Origin: Gibbula magus
Lineage: Eukaryota > Mollusca > Gastropoda > Trochida > Trochidae
Direction of reading: 5' to 3'
DNA length: 64,000 nt
NCBI GenBank assembly: GCA_936450465.1
Contig: OW388297.1
Location: 52,506,989 to 52,570,988, forward strand
Shown: piece after piece, positions 25,794 through 37,278 of the stretch
Layout: each line of letters opens with the position of its first letter
Position numbering within the stretch: the first letter of the stretch is position 1
Program-made: the position numbers and the translations under genes
The notes under the pieces: model-generated
Told to the model about the DNA's origin: nothing
Database searches by the model: none
Seen by the model: the letters and a program-made list of their open reading frames with translations, nothing else

Positions 25794-26954
25794 TGTAAAA
25801 TGTAAAAATCTTGTCATTATAACGTCATGTCCATGCTGTATTTTTATTGTTACGGTTTAATGTAAATTGGGAAAGTTAACGTGGTTTCAATATAGATCGA
25901 TAAATTTGAAATGATACATTTGTTTAAAACAAACCTCAATAATGTTGCTGTCTCGCGATACAAAGGCATATTGTTGCTTGGTTATGACATTATAATAAAT
26001 ATATAAAATTAATGTGTAACTAATTACCTTTACAGTAAAATGCTTATGTCCAAACCTACGGGAAACGTCAACGGAATTGTCAAAGGGGCGATAATTTTGA
26101 TATTTTAACGCGCTTCACTAAATAGGTTAAAAATGAAACATGGTATCTCTGACTGCATATTTTAACGGTCATACAGCATCCAAAAAATTAAAATAGATAT
26201 ATTCAGATTTACCATTGTCTGAATATATATTGAAAATTAGACATTAACATTTCAGTACAACATTCATTATTTGAATTCATGGTCATGTACGTTTTCTTTT
26301 CAGTCAACATTTTATAAACCTGATTTTGTTTGAGCACAATCCGCTATTTATTCTTTTAAAATAATCTTAACAGTAGTTAATATTTATTTTATATTTATGT
26401 TCAGGGAATGAATTTTCATTTGCCAAAATATCGTTTTGTGTCACCTAATGTCACATTATGAATGGACAAATCAAGGGTTGCATATGATCTGTGTCAGAAA
26501 TCAAAAAGAGGATATAAAAGACACTGCGTGATTGTTGTCTTAAAGCTGCAAAATAGTTATTTTCATGATTCATTTTTAATAAAATATTAAAAAAAATACT
26601 TAGTTAACCTACTTTTAGCTTTGTTTAGGTGAAACGTACAGGTCATCGTGTTGCCCGGTCCCTATTTGTAAAATAAGCCTCCAATTAAAGTCTGTTTGAT
26701 TTTATCGATTATTTAAACAAAATATAATATTTAAACTGAACATGTAAACTTGTAAACACCGTAAGAAGAGAAATACAAGCCAGTCGTATAGGATATATGC
26801 CAGGAAAGAAATCAGTCACACACATGAAACATCAGTTAGCAATGAGCATTCATTAGAATACATACATAAACATATGGTTAAGGCTAAATAAGGAAGGTTG
26901 ACTTATCAACACGTGTACACTGTTCATAACTCTTAATCTAACAACTTTTAAACA

Positions 26955-29900
26955 ATTCAGAACGTTGTAATTGACGTCGTGTTTCAACGTTCTGTCGCAT
27001 TAGAAGTTCGAATAAAACGCTCTTATGACGTTGTGCTAAACTTAACTTAACCTAATATAAGCAATGCACAACGTTGGATTGACGTTAGAATTTGACATTG
27101 GAATACTACGTCCTTCTGACGTTGTAGGAACGTCGGCTTTAAACCTGACCATTCACAGCGTTTTCTTGTTTCAATGTTGTATTCACGTAAGAATACAACG
27201 TCCTCATGATGTTGTAAGAGCGTTGGTTTTTAACCATGACCAGTTCACAGCGTTGTATTTACATTGGAATTAGACGTTATAATACAACGTTCTAATGACG
27301 TTGTATTGACGTTGGATTTTAACTGAACCTATTCACAACGTTGTATTGACGTTGTGTTTCAACGTTGTATTGACGTTGTGTTTCAACGTTGTATTTACGA
27401 TAGAATTAGACGTTAATATACAACGTACTTATGACGTTGTTAGTACGTTGGTTTTTAACCTAACCAATGTACAACGTTGTATTGACGTTGTGTTTCAACG
27501 TTGTAATGACGTTTGAATAAGACGTTCATATGACGTTGTAGGCACGTTGGGTTTTAACCTAACCAATCAACAACGTTGTAATGACGTTGTGTTTCAACGT
27601 TGTATTGACGTTAGAATGCGATATAAGAATACAACGTTCTAAAGACATTGTAGGAACGTTGGTTTTTAACTGAACCTATTCACAACGTTGTATTGACGTT
27701 GTGTTTCAACGTTGTATTAACGTTAGAATTAGACGTTAATATACAACGTCCTAATGACGTTGTTAGTACGTTGGTTTTTAACCTAACCAATGTACAACGT
27801 TGTATTGACGTTGTGTTACAACGTTGTAATGACGTTAGAAAGCGACGTAAGAATACATATATAGAACATCATACTTGTGCATTTGGATCGTTTGTATTGA
27901 ACGAGAAGATGTCATGGAAGCGGAGGAACAACTAGTTCGAAGAACGAGTTGTTCCTCCGCTTCCATGACAGCTTCGAGTTCAATACAAACGATCAAAATG
28001 CACAAGTATGATGTTCTATATTTATTATATACCCCTTTTTATTAGCAAATTGGTAAACAAATAAAGTTGCATAAATTTCTGGGACGACGTGCTGCGTATT
28101 GATACACGGGCGGTTGCTTTACTAGCACGACTCACGATTTGATATCTTAATAATATCTTTATTTTCTCATTTGTCAGCCCAAAAGAGCTGAAAGTGAAAT
28201 TTTCTTCAGTGTGGTAACATCATTAAACCATCAAATTTGCTTTATTATCATTTAATTACAAAGAACTGAAAATAAGAAACAACATTCAGGCTTCCGTGCG
28301 TCGTGCTTCTTTCGAATGACGTAACCATGGTTGTGACGTCACAATAGTAAACGGTTGTGACGTCACAGTAACGCAGCATCGCTAGCGAATCTTTCGGCAA
28401 TGCTTTCGATTCCCCTTCTACTTTACGCTTTTCTGCCTTGTTAATGATAATTTGAGCAACATTGTCCCTGCTTGTGCTGTTAATATAAGGCCAAATCCAT
28501 GCTGATACTTTAATCAACTGAACAATACTAGCAGTATTATCAAAACATAAATTCAGGAGATTTAATTGGGTAAACATTGAAAAGTACGGAAAATTCCGAG
28601 AAGTGCCGAAGTTTAAAGAAAGTAGAACCGTCAGCCGTGCAATACGGAATTCACCGTGCAATACGGAAATCAACCACGGGAACCGTATTGCACCCCTGTA
28701 TTACTATCTTAAGTTTACATGGGTATATAATAAAACGTTCATATGACGTTGTAGGCACGTTGGGTTTTAACCTAACCAATCAACAACGTTGTAATGACGT
28801 TGTGTTTCAACGTTGTATTGACGTTAGAATGCGACGTAGGAATACAACGTTCTAAAGACGTTGTAGGAACGTTGGTTTTTAATTGAACCTATTCACAACG
28901 TTGTATTGACGTTGTGTTTCAACGTTGTATTAACGTTAGAATAAGACGTTAGTATACAACGTCCTACTGACGTTGTTATTACGTTGGTTTTTAACCTAAC
29001 CAATGTACAACGTTGTATTGACGTTGTGTTTCAACGTTGTATTGACGTTAGAATGCGACGTAAGAATACAACGTTCATATGACGTTGTAGGCACGTTGGT
29101 TTTTATCCTAACCAATCAACAACGTTGTAATGACGTTGTGTTTCAACGTTGTAATGACGTTAGAATGCTACGTAAGAATACTACGTTCTAATAACGTTGT
29201 AGGAACGTTGGTTTTTAACTGAACCTATTCACAACGTTGTATTGACGTTGTGTTTCAACGTTGTATTAACGTTAGAATTAGACGTTAGTATACAACGTCC
29301 TAATGACGTTGTTAGTACGTTGGTTTTTAACCTAACCAATGTACAACGTTGTATTGACGTTGTGTTTCAACGTTGTAATGACGTTATAATGCGACGTAAA
29401 CAAAACGTTCATATGACGTTGTAGGCACGTTGGTTTTTAACCTAACCAATCAACAACGTTGTAATGACGTTGTCTTTCAACGTTGTAATGACGTTAGAAT
29501 GCGACGTAAGAATACTACGTTCTAATGACGTTGTAGGAACGTTGGTTTTTAACTGAACCTATTCACAACGTTGTATTGACGTTGTGTTTCAACGTTGTAT
29601 TTACGTTAGAATTAGACGTTAGTATACAACGTCCTAATGACGTTGTTAGTACGTTGGTTTTTAACCTAACCAATGTACAACGTTGTATTGACGTTGTGTT
29701 TCAACGTTGTTTTGACGTTAGAATGCGACGTAAGAATACAACGTTCATATGACGTTGTAGGCACGTTGGTTTTTAACCTTACCAATCAACAACGTTGTAA
29801 TGACGTTGTTTTTCAACGTTGTATTGACGTTGGAATGCGACGTAAGAATACAACGTTCTAATGACGTTGTAGGAACGTTGGTTTTTAACTGAACCTATTC

Positions 29901-30383
29901 ACAACGTTGTATTGACGTTGTGTTTTAACGTTGTATTTACGTTAGAATTAGACGTTAGTATACAACGTCCTAATGACGTTGTTAGTACGTTGGTTTTTAA
30001 CCTAACCAATGTACAACGTTGTATTGACGTTGTGTTTCAACGTTGTTTCGACGTTAGAATAAGACGTTAGAATACAACGTCCTACTGACGTTGTAGGAAC
30101 GTTGGTTTTTTACCTAACCAATCAACAACGTTGTAATGACGTTGTGTTTCAACGTTGTGTCGCCGTTAGAATACGACGTTAGAATACAACGTCCATATGA
30201 CGTTGTAGGAACGTTGGTTTTTTACCTAACCAAGTAACAACGTTCTATTAACGTTATTTTGTGACGTTGTCTGGACGTTACATGAAAACGTTGCTCTCCA
30301 ACGTTGTAGCAACGTTATAATAACGTTAGAATAAAACGTAACCAAACCACAACGTTGCCACAACGTTGTTCAACGTTGTCTGT
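26955..30383. repeat. AACGTTG higher-order satellite (336 bp = 3 x 112)
   Basis: A tandem array built on CAACGTTGTATTGACGTTGTG. Three subunit types alternate, distinguished by linkers TGAACCTATTCAC, CCTAACCAATGTAC and CCTAACCAATCAAC. TGAACCTATTCAC starts at 27324, 27671, 28884, 29220, 29554 and 29890. The last three intervals are 336, 334 and 336 bp. The long interval equals 336 plus the 877-bp insertion. Edges (26955-27400 and 30050-30383) are degenerate. The many 60-90-codon frames here come from the repeat and are not genes. Confidence 0.9.
27857..28733. mobile_element. foldback element, complete copy inserted in satellite
   Basis: The satellite phase is unbroken across it (GAATACA before, ACGTTCATATG after), which fixes the insertion to about 877 bp. 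The left end is a long palindrome (27858-28025). The body has TGACGTCA at 28334 and 28358. The right end carries CCGTGCAATACGG repeats (28636-28695) that can pair with CCGTATTGCAC, then GGGTATATAATA. It is collinear with 10915-11675. No transposase is encoded. Confidence 0.85.
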
Positions 30384-30394
30384 TTGCTGGGTGG

Positions 30395-30677
30395 TCATGA
30401 CGTCACTCTATTGTGTTTTCAGTTGATTATTATTTAGAAATCAACAGTTCATTGACTGTCCCAGTCAGAGGGGTGTTAGGTTAAGACATTTTCAGTAATG
30501 GCTAATCGAGTACATTTTTCGAGACTGATGTATTTTGTCTTAGTGTACATGAATAGGATCTTAAAATATATCTCAACTAGACAAGTCAATTTTTGTAATG
30601 CATGAACCTGGATTCGAACATGCAACCCTTCGCTTGGTAGTCAGCGCTTCTAACCATTAGACCACAAGACGCTGTTA
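30395..30677 (-). mobile_element. SINE-2 copy (unit 1)
   Basis: The minus strand reads a tRNA-like head with A box GTGGTCTAATGGTTAGAAG and B box TGTTCGAATCC, then a body ending in TGACGTCATGACC. tRNA folding is poor, so it is a retroposon and not a tRNA gene. Its 3' end coincides with the macrosatellite unit boundary. Confidence 0.7.
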
Positions 30678-31440
30678 AAAACCTTAGGAATGTTTGTCAG
30701 TAAGAATCCAACGTTCTATTCAAGGCACAGAAGGCATGGAAAGGCAAAGTTTCAGCTGTCCATCACTTCGCTTCGGTTTGAAGTTTTTCTCTGCACGTGC
30801 GTGAAAGAATCCATTTCATGTAGGCCGCAGCTACTTGTACCCTATCCGATGAATGAGCACCGAAATTTGCAAAATAATTGATTCATTCCAACATTGTTCG
30901 ATATTTAAAACTCTAATGTGAGTGTTTAGGTATCGCTACATTAGTCAGACCACTTGAACGACCTCCGAGTGGCCATCTTAATGTGAACACATTAAAATAC
31001 CCGATCGATGGGAAATGGACTCGTATGGCTTAACCGAACCATGTATATTCGTTTTAGAACTATTTTTTTATTGATTCAGGCGTATTGTGTAGCAATTTAA
31101 CACTTTACATGTATTTCAGTACAAAAGCGTGCTACAGCGCCTATAAGCACCACGCATGGTTTAACACAGACACACGAAACTGTATGAACACGTTGTATCT
31201 AAGAATAAAGAAGTTGTCATCCATGTACATGTCACTACTACTTCTTTAAAATGAGTATTATTACACCAGAGGGCGATACCAAAGGTTCATAAAAATTTCT
31301 AAATAAACAATACTGCTATCGGAAATCTCTAGTCGTTACAATTGTTAAACATATTCTATGCAGGTCTTTGAAAGGCATTTAGAAGTGGTATACATAAGAA
31401 CAAGGAGATTTTCTGGATAACAACCTCTTTAATGTGAAAA

Positions 31441-31495
31441 TACACGACGTTTCGGAGTACATACTCACTCCTTCATCAGGTGGAATGTATCATAT
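31441..31495 (-). mobile_element. Penelope-like fragment with hammerhead-like core (unit 1)
   Basis: The minus strand has CCACCTGATGAAGGAGT, an apical loop, then GTACTCCGAAACGTCG, followed by AATAAAG-like CATTAAAGAGGTTGTTATCC. CTGATGA, a GGAGT/ACTCC stem and GAAAC are the layout of a type I hammerhead core, and this arrangement is known from Penelope-like retroelements. A convincing stem III was not found and an extra A precedes stem II, so activity is doubtful. No reverse transcriptase is nearby. Confidence 0.45.
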
Positions 31496-32654
31496 TTTGT
31501 AACCTAAAGTATTAAACAATTATACTGCCATTTATCTTCATGGTTTGCAATTACCTGCATCAGCAATTAACTTATCAACGTTATATGAAACTAAATGAAA
31601 ATATGGAATTGAACATATAAAAAAGAGGGCATGAATATAAAATATTAACTTCAAGTGGATGACCTTTGAAGACACATTTTGAGAACGTGCACTGAACAGT
31701 GTTGTCTGACACTGATGACTGAAAAGGTATAACAAGACACATCTGTTCAACAGTCTACATGCACTGGTTGCTTGTTGCCTTACCACTTACTACAATTACA
31801 TTAACTCGTGCTTTGCTTATCATAAAAGGTCAACTTCAGCATGTGGTAATTACATGCACTTTCTCTGTGTCTGAAGTTTGAATTGTAGAACAGAGTCACC
31901 AAGGACAAAGTAATCACTCCTGGACGAATTATCCGACATGGCAGACTTCTTCACTAAAACACCAATTTACACCAGGCTGTTGGTCTCCACAGGAGAGTTT
32001 CTGTGATAACAAATAATAGCATGATGACATAAACCTTTCTTAATAGCTTATTGCAGTTACAGTTACAGTTACTGTACTTATATGTTTTGCTTAACAATAA
32101 AGTCAGCCTGGATGTGCAGTGATAATCTAATAACACTTACAACATGTGGCACTAACTTGAGCACTGTGACTTCTTAAGTATACCTGTTAGACATAAGTAA
32201 ATTTTGCATGTACATGGTAGACATCTGTACTACACGAATCCATAAGGGTTTCGTACCAATTACCAGATGAATAGGTTTAAAAGGTGTAAACCTTTTAAGA
32301 TGCTCTTATACATGCAGTGGCCACATTAACTCATTAGTTGTCATTGGTGTATCATGTAAGGAATGAAATTTGCAAGTTTCCAAAAGAAACTACTGCTTTC
32401 AGATTTTCTATCTTAACCTATGCTACTCATAGGCAATATTTCAATAACCACATTCCCTGCAAAAGATCGTTACTTAAATCTGCAACCGACACCTGTCTTT
32501 TAAATAATTGTGCGCAACGCACAGATGTAGCTATTTAAGTCATTTCCACATTTACTGAATGTTCAGTTTGAAACAATTAGGATTCTTTGATCTAGCCGAG
32601 AAATTATTAAATATGTAAAAGAGGTTAGCATAGCAAATATGAAGGGAATATATT

Positions 32655-33150
32655 GTTCTAATGTGTGACAGATGTATGTTCGGAGTGAATCTTGGTCTAA
32701 TGTGTGATAGATGTATGTTCAGAGTGAATCTTGGTCTAATGTGTGATAGATGTTTGTTCAGAGTGAATCTTGGTCTAATGTGTGATAGATGTATGTTCAG
32801 AGCGAATATTTGCATAATTGTGATAGATGTATGTTCATAGATGTGTAATGTGTAATGTGAGAACTGTTCTACACACAGTAAGGTTTGGGTACAATGCTAC
32901 ACTGAATTTCAGCGTAGTACCATCCATGGTTCGCTAGTTCCAGCCGATGCTCGCAGGTTTCACCGCAATGCATAGCCACATGGCGTTGCAGGCTTTCTCC
33001 CTGCCATAATACTAGCAGCCGCGATATAAGTGAAATACTCTTGAAAGCGGCGTTAAACCTAACTCACCTCACCTCACCTCTAATGTGTGATAGATGTATG
33101 TTCAGAGTGAATCCTGGTCTAATGTGTGATAGATGTATGTTCAATGTGTA
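32655..33150. repeat. 39-bp minisatellite with captured SINE-1 (unit 1)
   Basis: Units of 39 bp containing GTGATAGATGTATGTTCAGA. About five copies lie at 32655-32850 and one to two at 33080-33150, separated by a truncated SINE-1. Because 39 is divisible by three, both strands stay open. The same array is much longer in unit 2. Confidence 0.85.
32864..33078 (+). mobile_element. 5'-truncated SINE-1 in minisatellite
   Basis: It starts AGAACTGTTCTACACACAG and ends GCGGCGTTAAACC plus ACCTC repeats. It lacks the tRNA-like head. It is embedded between 39-bp repeats. Confidence 0.75.
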
Positions 33151-33154
33151 ATGT

Positions 33155-33378
33155 GAGAACTGTTCTACACGCAGTAAGGTTTGGGTGCAATGCTACACTG
33201 AATTTCAGCGTAGTACCACCCATGGTTCGCTAGTTCCAGCCGATGCTCGCAGGTTTCACCGCAATGTATAGCCACATGGCGTTGCAGGCTTTCTCCCTGC
33301 CATAATACTAGCAGATGCGATATAAGTGAAATACTCTTGAAAGCTGCGTTTAACCCCAACTCACCTCACCTCACCTCT
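33155..33378 (+). mobile_element. 5'-truncated SINE-1 in minisatellite
   Basis: Near-duplicate of the preceding SINE body with identical junctions to the 39-bp repeat. The two were therefore amplified together with the array rather than inserted independently. Confidence 0.75.
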
Positions 33379-33719
33379 AATGTGTGATAGATGTATGTTC
33401 AGAGTGAATCGTAGTCTTGCCATGGCTTTTGGTAGTAAAATATGACGATTTGATCCTCAATGGTTTCCTTCTCTTGCAATTATATTTGGTTAAGCTAGGT
33501 CATTACTCTCCCTCAAATTGGTATGACTATTAAGCTTATATAATATCTGTTCATTTTTCTAATATGAGCTTGAAGGTCAAAGCTTTAAATGTACAATATT
33601 TTGCCTGTACACGGAATGAAAACGCAAGAAAAGAATCAATGTGGTTAATGTTTTGGGTATAGAACCAATCAACCCATAGCACTCTTCATGATTGCACATG
33701 CTTCATTTCATGTTGAAAA

Positions 33720-34057
33720 CAAGAAAAACCGATTTGTGGACCATCAGATGAATACAAGACGCCCATTGATGAGATATTTAAGTGATAGCGTAATCGAATG
33801 CAATCATTTTTAGAAAAAATGGCGTTAAGGCGTTAACTGTGAACAACAAATAAACAGAAAGCTTAGCTGCATGATATCGAATTCTTATTCGACAGATCAA
33901 AGAATTTCCATATTGGTTATATCACTTTTGTCATTCCCTTGTAGTTGTCATTACTCAATGGGCTTCACAAGTTAAAGACACATTGATTAAACACTACTTC
34001 AAAGGAACCATAAAAGAAGTAAGAATGCCTTGATCAACGTCTTAAAACATTACAATT
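33720..34057 (+). pseudogene. R1 segment, unit 1 (frameshifted)
   Basis: Homologous to R2 (35501-35821): ATTGATGAGATATTTAAGTG at the start, then GATCAAAGAATTTCCATATT, TCAATGGGCTTCACAAG and ACACATTGATTAAACAC. A single-base loss near 34010 relative to unit 3, plus several stops, breaks the frame. It is a decayed relative of a repeated coding-like segment of unknown function. Confidence 0.5.
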
Positions 34058-34155
34058 GTTTACTGTGTCACTTCAAATGGAGCTATTGTCAGACATGTAA
34101 ACACTAATGTTTTGATATTTATAAGTTTGAAAGTAAACAAACTCATACAAGAAAA

Positions 34156-34438
34156 GGGGCAGGATAGCACAGTGGTTAGCGCGTTCGGCTTCGGATCAAG
34201 AGGTCTGGGGTTCGAATCCCGCCAGGGGCACGGCAACTTTGTCTGCAGTAGAGAACTGTTCTACACGCAGTCAGGTTTGGGTGCAATGCTACACTGAATT
34301 CTTTAACCTATAGTGACTTACGATGGTGTTGCGGACTTTCACCCTGCCGTAATACTAGCAGCCGCGATATAAGTGAAATACTCATGAAAGCGGCGTAATA
34401 ACCCCAGCTCACCTCAACTCATCTCGGGTTCAACCTAA
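34156..34438 (+). mobile_element. SINE-1, full copy with tRNA-like head (unit 1)
   Basis: Head with A box TAGCACAGTGGTTAGCGCG and B box GGGTTCGAATCCC. The body AGAACTGTTCTACACGCAG through ATACTAGCAGCCGCGATAT ends GCGGCG and CACCTCAACTC. The 5' and 3' ends of the head do not pair as an acceptor stem, so this is not a tRNA gene. A GCGCTTTGAGCATACC...CAATATAAATG tail follows at 34520-34600 and may belong to it or to an older neighbour. Confidence 0.8.
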
Positions 34439-35476
34439 TTCCTCGAAGTGAAAATTGAAGAAAGAAACCCAACAATATAACACACAAATATGAAAGCCAA
34501 ACTTCAAAGGATAAGATAAGATACAATCATGCGCTTTGAGCATACCTTTATGGCGTAGATACTGCGCAATATAAATGCCACTATTATTTTTATAACAGTA
34601 CAACAGTTAAATAAAGGCCAAAATATAACTCTCAATCCTGCAAGCAACACACAACAATCATATGATACACAGAACTTTGAAAATGTATGAAATTGATCAT
34701 AAATAGACTACATCTGGGTTGGTCCAAGTTTAACAACTTCGATCATTTTTCATAATGCGTTTGATAGCTTCGACCTGAGAATGATGATCAATGTGAATTA
34801 TCTATTTCTGTATATCTTCAAGAATCATGGAAAACGTAGTCTACATATAAATTAAGTCTAGGATAATAATTTTCATAGATGTGATTTTTGTCGTATCCTA
34901 CATGTATTAACATTTATAAAATTTGTCATCTTTGCTCACCTCATAATTTATGTTCAATTTTCCGTTATTTTCTTAAATAGGGAATGACAGAAATTTGAAC
35001 AATATACAATTTTCAATGTATATACATAGCCATGTAAAATGTTTTTACAACTATCTATGGGACACATTTTTTTTACACATGTAGGCAGTCGGATGACATA
35101 CGTTGAATCGATCGAAAATTAAATTTAAATAAGTACTTCAATCTGAGATGATTTCCAATAATGCTGAACTATTTGATCCACCCACTGCCTATATTATGAA
35201 AATTGTTTATCCTAGACTAAATTAACATGAAATTTTATAGAAATAATGTCACCATGCGAATACTTGTTGTATCACTCTGTATAGTTCCCTCGCAAATCTA
35301 CACTGTTTTCATGTTAACAGTTCAAACTTACAATGAATTTTTTTTTTAAATTATGCGGATTCGAACTCGGGGGCTATTCACTAAAAATCAAGCACTATAA
35401 TTGACGAAATTTCTTGCAATTGAAAAAAAGCATCCTTTTACTTCACCGCCCAAGAAAGACGATGAAAAGGAATTGA

Positions 35477-35821
35477 TACATTGTTAAAGGACCATTTCAG
35501 TTGATGAGACATTTAACTGACAGCCTTATCCAATATGTTTTGTCAATGTCGAGCTCAAGAAAGAGACTGGAAGCATATAATGAACGGTTACCAGAACAAA
35601 CCTTAAATGGGCTTCTTGATCATAAAAGGGTAATGCGTTCTGCAGATCAAAGCAATTGCTTTTGGAGGATCAAATTATCTTTCCAGTGTAGATACTGTTA
35701 CTCAACAATGGGCTTCAAGTTGAAGACAGATTACACATTGATCAATCATGCCTTCAAAGGAGTGACTGAGCTCTTAAAGACTTCACTGAAAACCTTAAGA
35801 ACATTCCGAAGTATAAACTAA
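35477..35821 (+). CDS. R2 segment, unit 1: hypothetical ORF in macrosatellite
   Basis: I do not recognise this protein. The frame opens after TGA at 35474 and runs 114 codons to TAA. It passes through CCATTTCAG|TTGATGAGA, a possible splice acceptor at 35500. Visible features: MRHLTDSLIQYVL (amphipathic helix-like), a basic SSSRKRLEAYNERLPEQ, a cysteine cluster in FQCRYCYSTMGFK, and a basic helical C-terminus (LLKTSLKTLRTF). It is one of four related segments per unit, about 1.4-4 kb apart. The frame is open in all three units with only a few amino-acid differences. It may be an exon of a fast-evolving gene family or a relic of a mobile element. No signal peptide or domain is recognised. Confidence 0.35.
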   Translation, partial: YIVKGPFQLMRHLTDSLIQYVLSMSSSRKRLEAYNERLPEQTLNGLLDHKRVMRSADQSNCFWRIKLSFQCRYCYSTMGFKLKTDYTLINHAFKGVTELLKTSLKTLRTFRSIN

Positions 35822-36082
35822 TGATTAACATAAACAATGTTTCATGGTAAGACATTTAGGGGTTTGTTAGATGAAGATCGTTGTAAATCTATTGAGAGTG
35901 GTGATTTGAGCCTTTTACATTGATTTAAAGAGTATTTTCAATTTTGCCAGTTACTGTTATCAGTCTGGTTAGCATACACCCTAGTACAGAAAGCCATACG
36001 AAATGTAGCAAGACTTTGAGTGATGGAAACTGTGCGAGTTGTGACTTGAGGGGAAAGTTGCATCAACTTAACGATCCCAGGT

Positions 36083-36466
36083 CATCCTCGGTTACCCATG
36101 GTCTTATATATGCTCCGTTACTCACCACTATCACCATGGGAAACCTTATCGGGGGAATATGTTCTCAAATTACCCGCCCTTGGCCAGCGTGACGAAGTCA
36201 GTAACCACCGAAAATGCTCAATGGGATAAGACGGAAATGGTCAATGGATAACCGGTGACGGATGGCTAACACATTGACCTCACTCGCTTTGAAACGAAGT
36301 GATATGAATTGTCATTGGCTCGCAGGTCCAAGCTGCTTAACAGTTTGATTGGCTCACGCTGACCAGGGGCGGGTAATTTGGATACAGATTCTCCTGATAA
36401 TGTTTCCCATGGGTGATATAGTGGAGAGTAACGGAGCATATATAAGATCATGGGTAACCGAGGATG
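36083..36466. mobile_element. MITE-A, 384 bp (unit 1)
   Basis: Long inverted repeats: CATCCTCGGTTACCCATGG at the left and its inverse at the right, with inner arms including TATATATGCTCCGTTACTC. It is absent from unit 2 at the same place (48851) and present in unit 3 (61259-61644). Frames on both strands here arise from the inverted repeats. The right arm contains a TATATAA motif. Confidence 0.8.
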
Positions 36467-37081
36467 TGTGGAGTTATAAGCCATTAAATATTGATATTTT
36501 GAAGTTATGAGCCACTGCATAATTATCCTTTCAACTCACAAACCATTGAATAGTTGTCCTTTGAAGGCATTACTATATCGAAATCACTAAATACCAAAAC
36601 TCATCTTCATACGAATCGGAGGAAAGGACATGAGTATCAGCCAGAAAACCTGTTACATTAAGCATCATTTGGTGACTTTTCAAGAACAGATAACATTGAA
36701 ATTACCGATTTAAGTTTACATCCATAGCAGTCCAAGATGATTGTAAGGGTTTAATAAATTAATACACAGATAGTGGTTGAAAATACTTCCTTAGCATTGC
36801 TAGATAATGCAACACTCAACCAAATGATTTCGCTTCATTGTTCATATACTGATCAAAGATATACACGAGCCCCTGAATTATTTTCAGGGACGATATTACA
36901 AGCAATAACATCAGTAGCAGCTAATGAATTGAGGCTATAGCTTCTCACAAGAATTACGCTCATTAAACAAGCACAGTTTTTTTTAAATCGTATGGTCCCA
37001 CATGATCTTTGGTAATGTAATTTAGAAATTCATAGCATTTCATAGCATATCATTGTTCCAGTTTAATTAGTATTTTTGCAG

Positions 37082-37278
37082 GCAGAAAGCCCGTGACACC
37101 GTCGTGGCTGTGCATGAAGGTGGAACCTGCGAGCGTCGACTGGAACCAGTACACCATGGACAGTACAAAGCTCCGTCCCACATATAATCTGTCACCCAGA
37201 ACCAAGAGCAAAATATTCAATATTCAAATCTCTCAGATGTCCGAAATTAAGACATCTTTAGGGCTCCATTTTGTATAA
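37082..37278 (+). CDS. 'WNQY' terminal exon, unit 1 (14-codon deletion)
   Basis: A strong acceptor (TTAGTATTTTTGCAG ending at 37081) is followed by a frame in phase GC|AGA AAG CCC to TAA. The peptide has TPSWLCMKVEPASVDWNQY, then LRPTYNLSPRTKSKIFNIQ and SEIKTSLGL. GC content and codon choice in the first 70 bp are markedly higher than the surroundings. Compared with units 2 and 3 a 42-bp segment is missing between DST and KLRP, which keeps frame. Function unknown. An upstream exon was not identified with confidence; R2, 1.3 kb upstream on the same strand, is a candidate. Confidence 0.4.

Larger units (their letters stand above)
23985..26605. repeat. 1.2-1.4 kb tandem duplication
   Basis: Two collinear diverged copies, about 23985-25375 and 25376-26605. 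Shared landmarks in order: GTGAGTTGCAAC (24027 and 25420), CAAACTGAACATGGTTAC (24157 and 25544), TTTAACGCGCTTCACTAAAT (24868 and 26105), GAATTCATGG (25042 and 26273) and AAAAAATACTTAG (25353 and 26591). Divergence is substantial, with many indels, so the duplication is older than the macrosatellite. Confidence 0.8.

Noticed and set aside
28248..28855. 141-codon minus-strand frame and 92-codon plus-strand frame
   Set aside because: The first lies in the foldback insertion and is not conserved in the copy at 10915-11675; the second runs from the insertion into satellite.
27064..29861. Several 60-90-codon frames with FNVVLTL and RCNDVV repeats
   Set aside because: Translations of the AACGTTG satellite; they follow the repeat and have no gene signals.
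32655..33150. CRISPR-like array
   Set aside because: Repeats are contiguous without unique spacers, and the sequence is eukaryotic.
34156..34230. tRNA gene (also at 46861, 59305, 38056, 41578, 53240 and on the minus strand at 30600-30677 and 53690-53771)
   Set aside because: A and B boxes are good, but acceptor and other stems do not pair properly and every copy is followed by a SINE body. They are SINE heads.
35944..36520. Frames of 82 and 84 codons on opposite strands (also 61120-61698)
   Set aside because: They lie largely in the inverted repeats of MITE-A and mirror each other.
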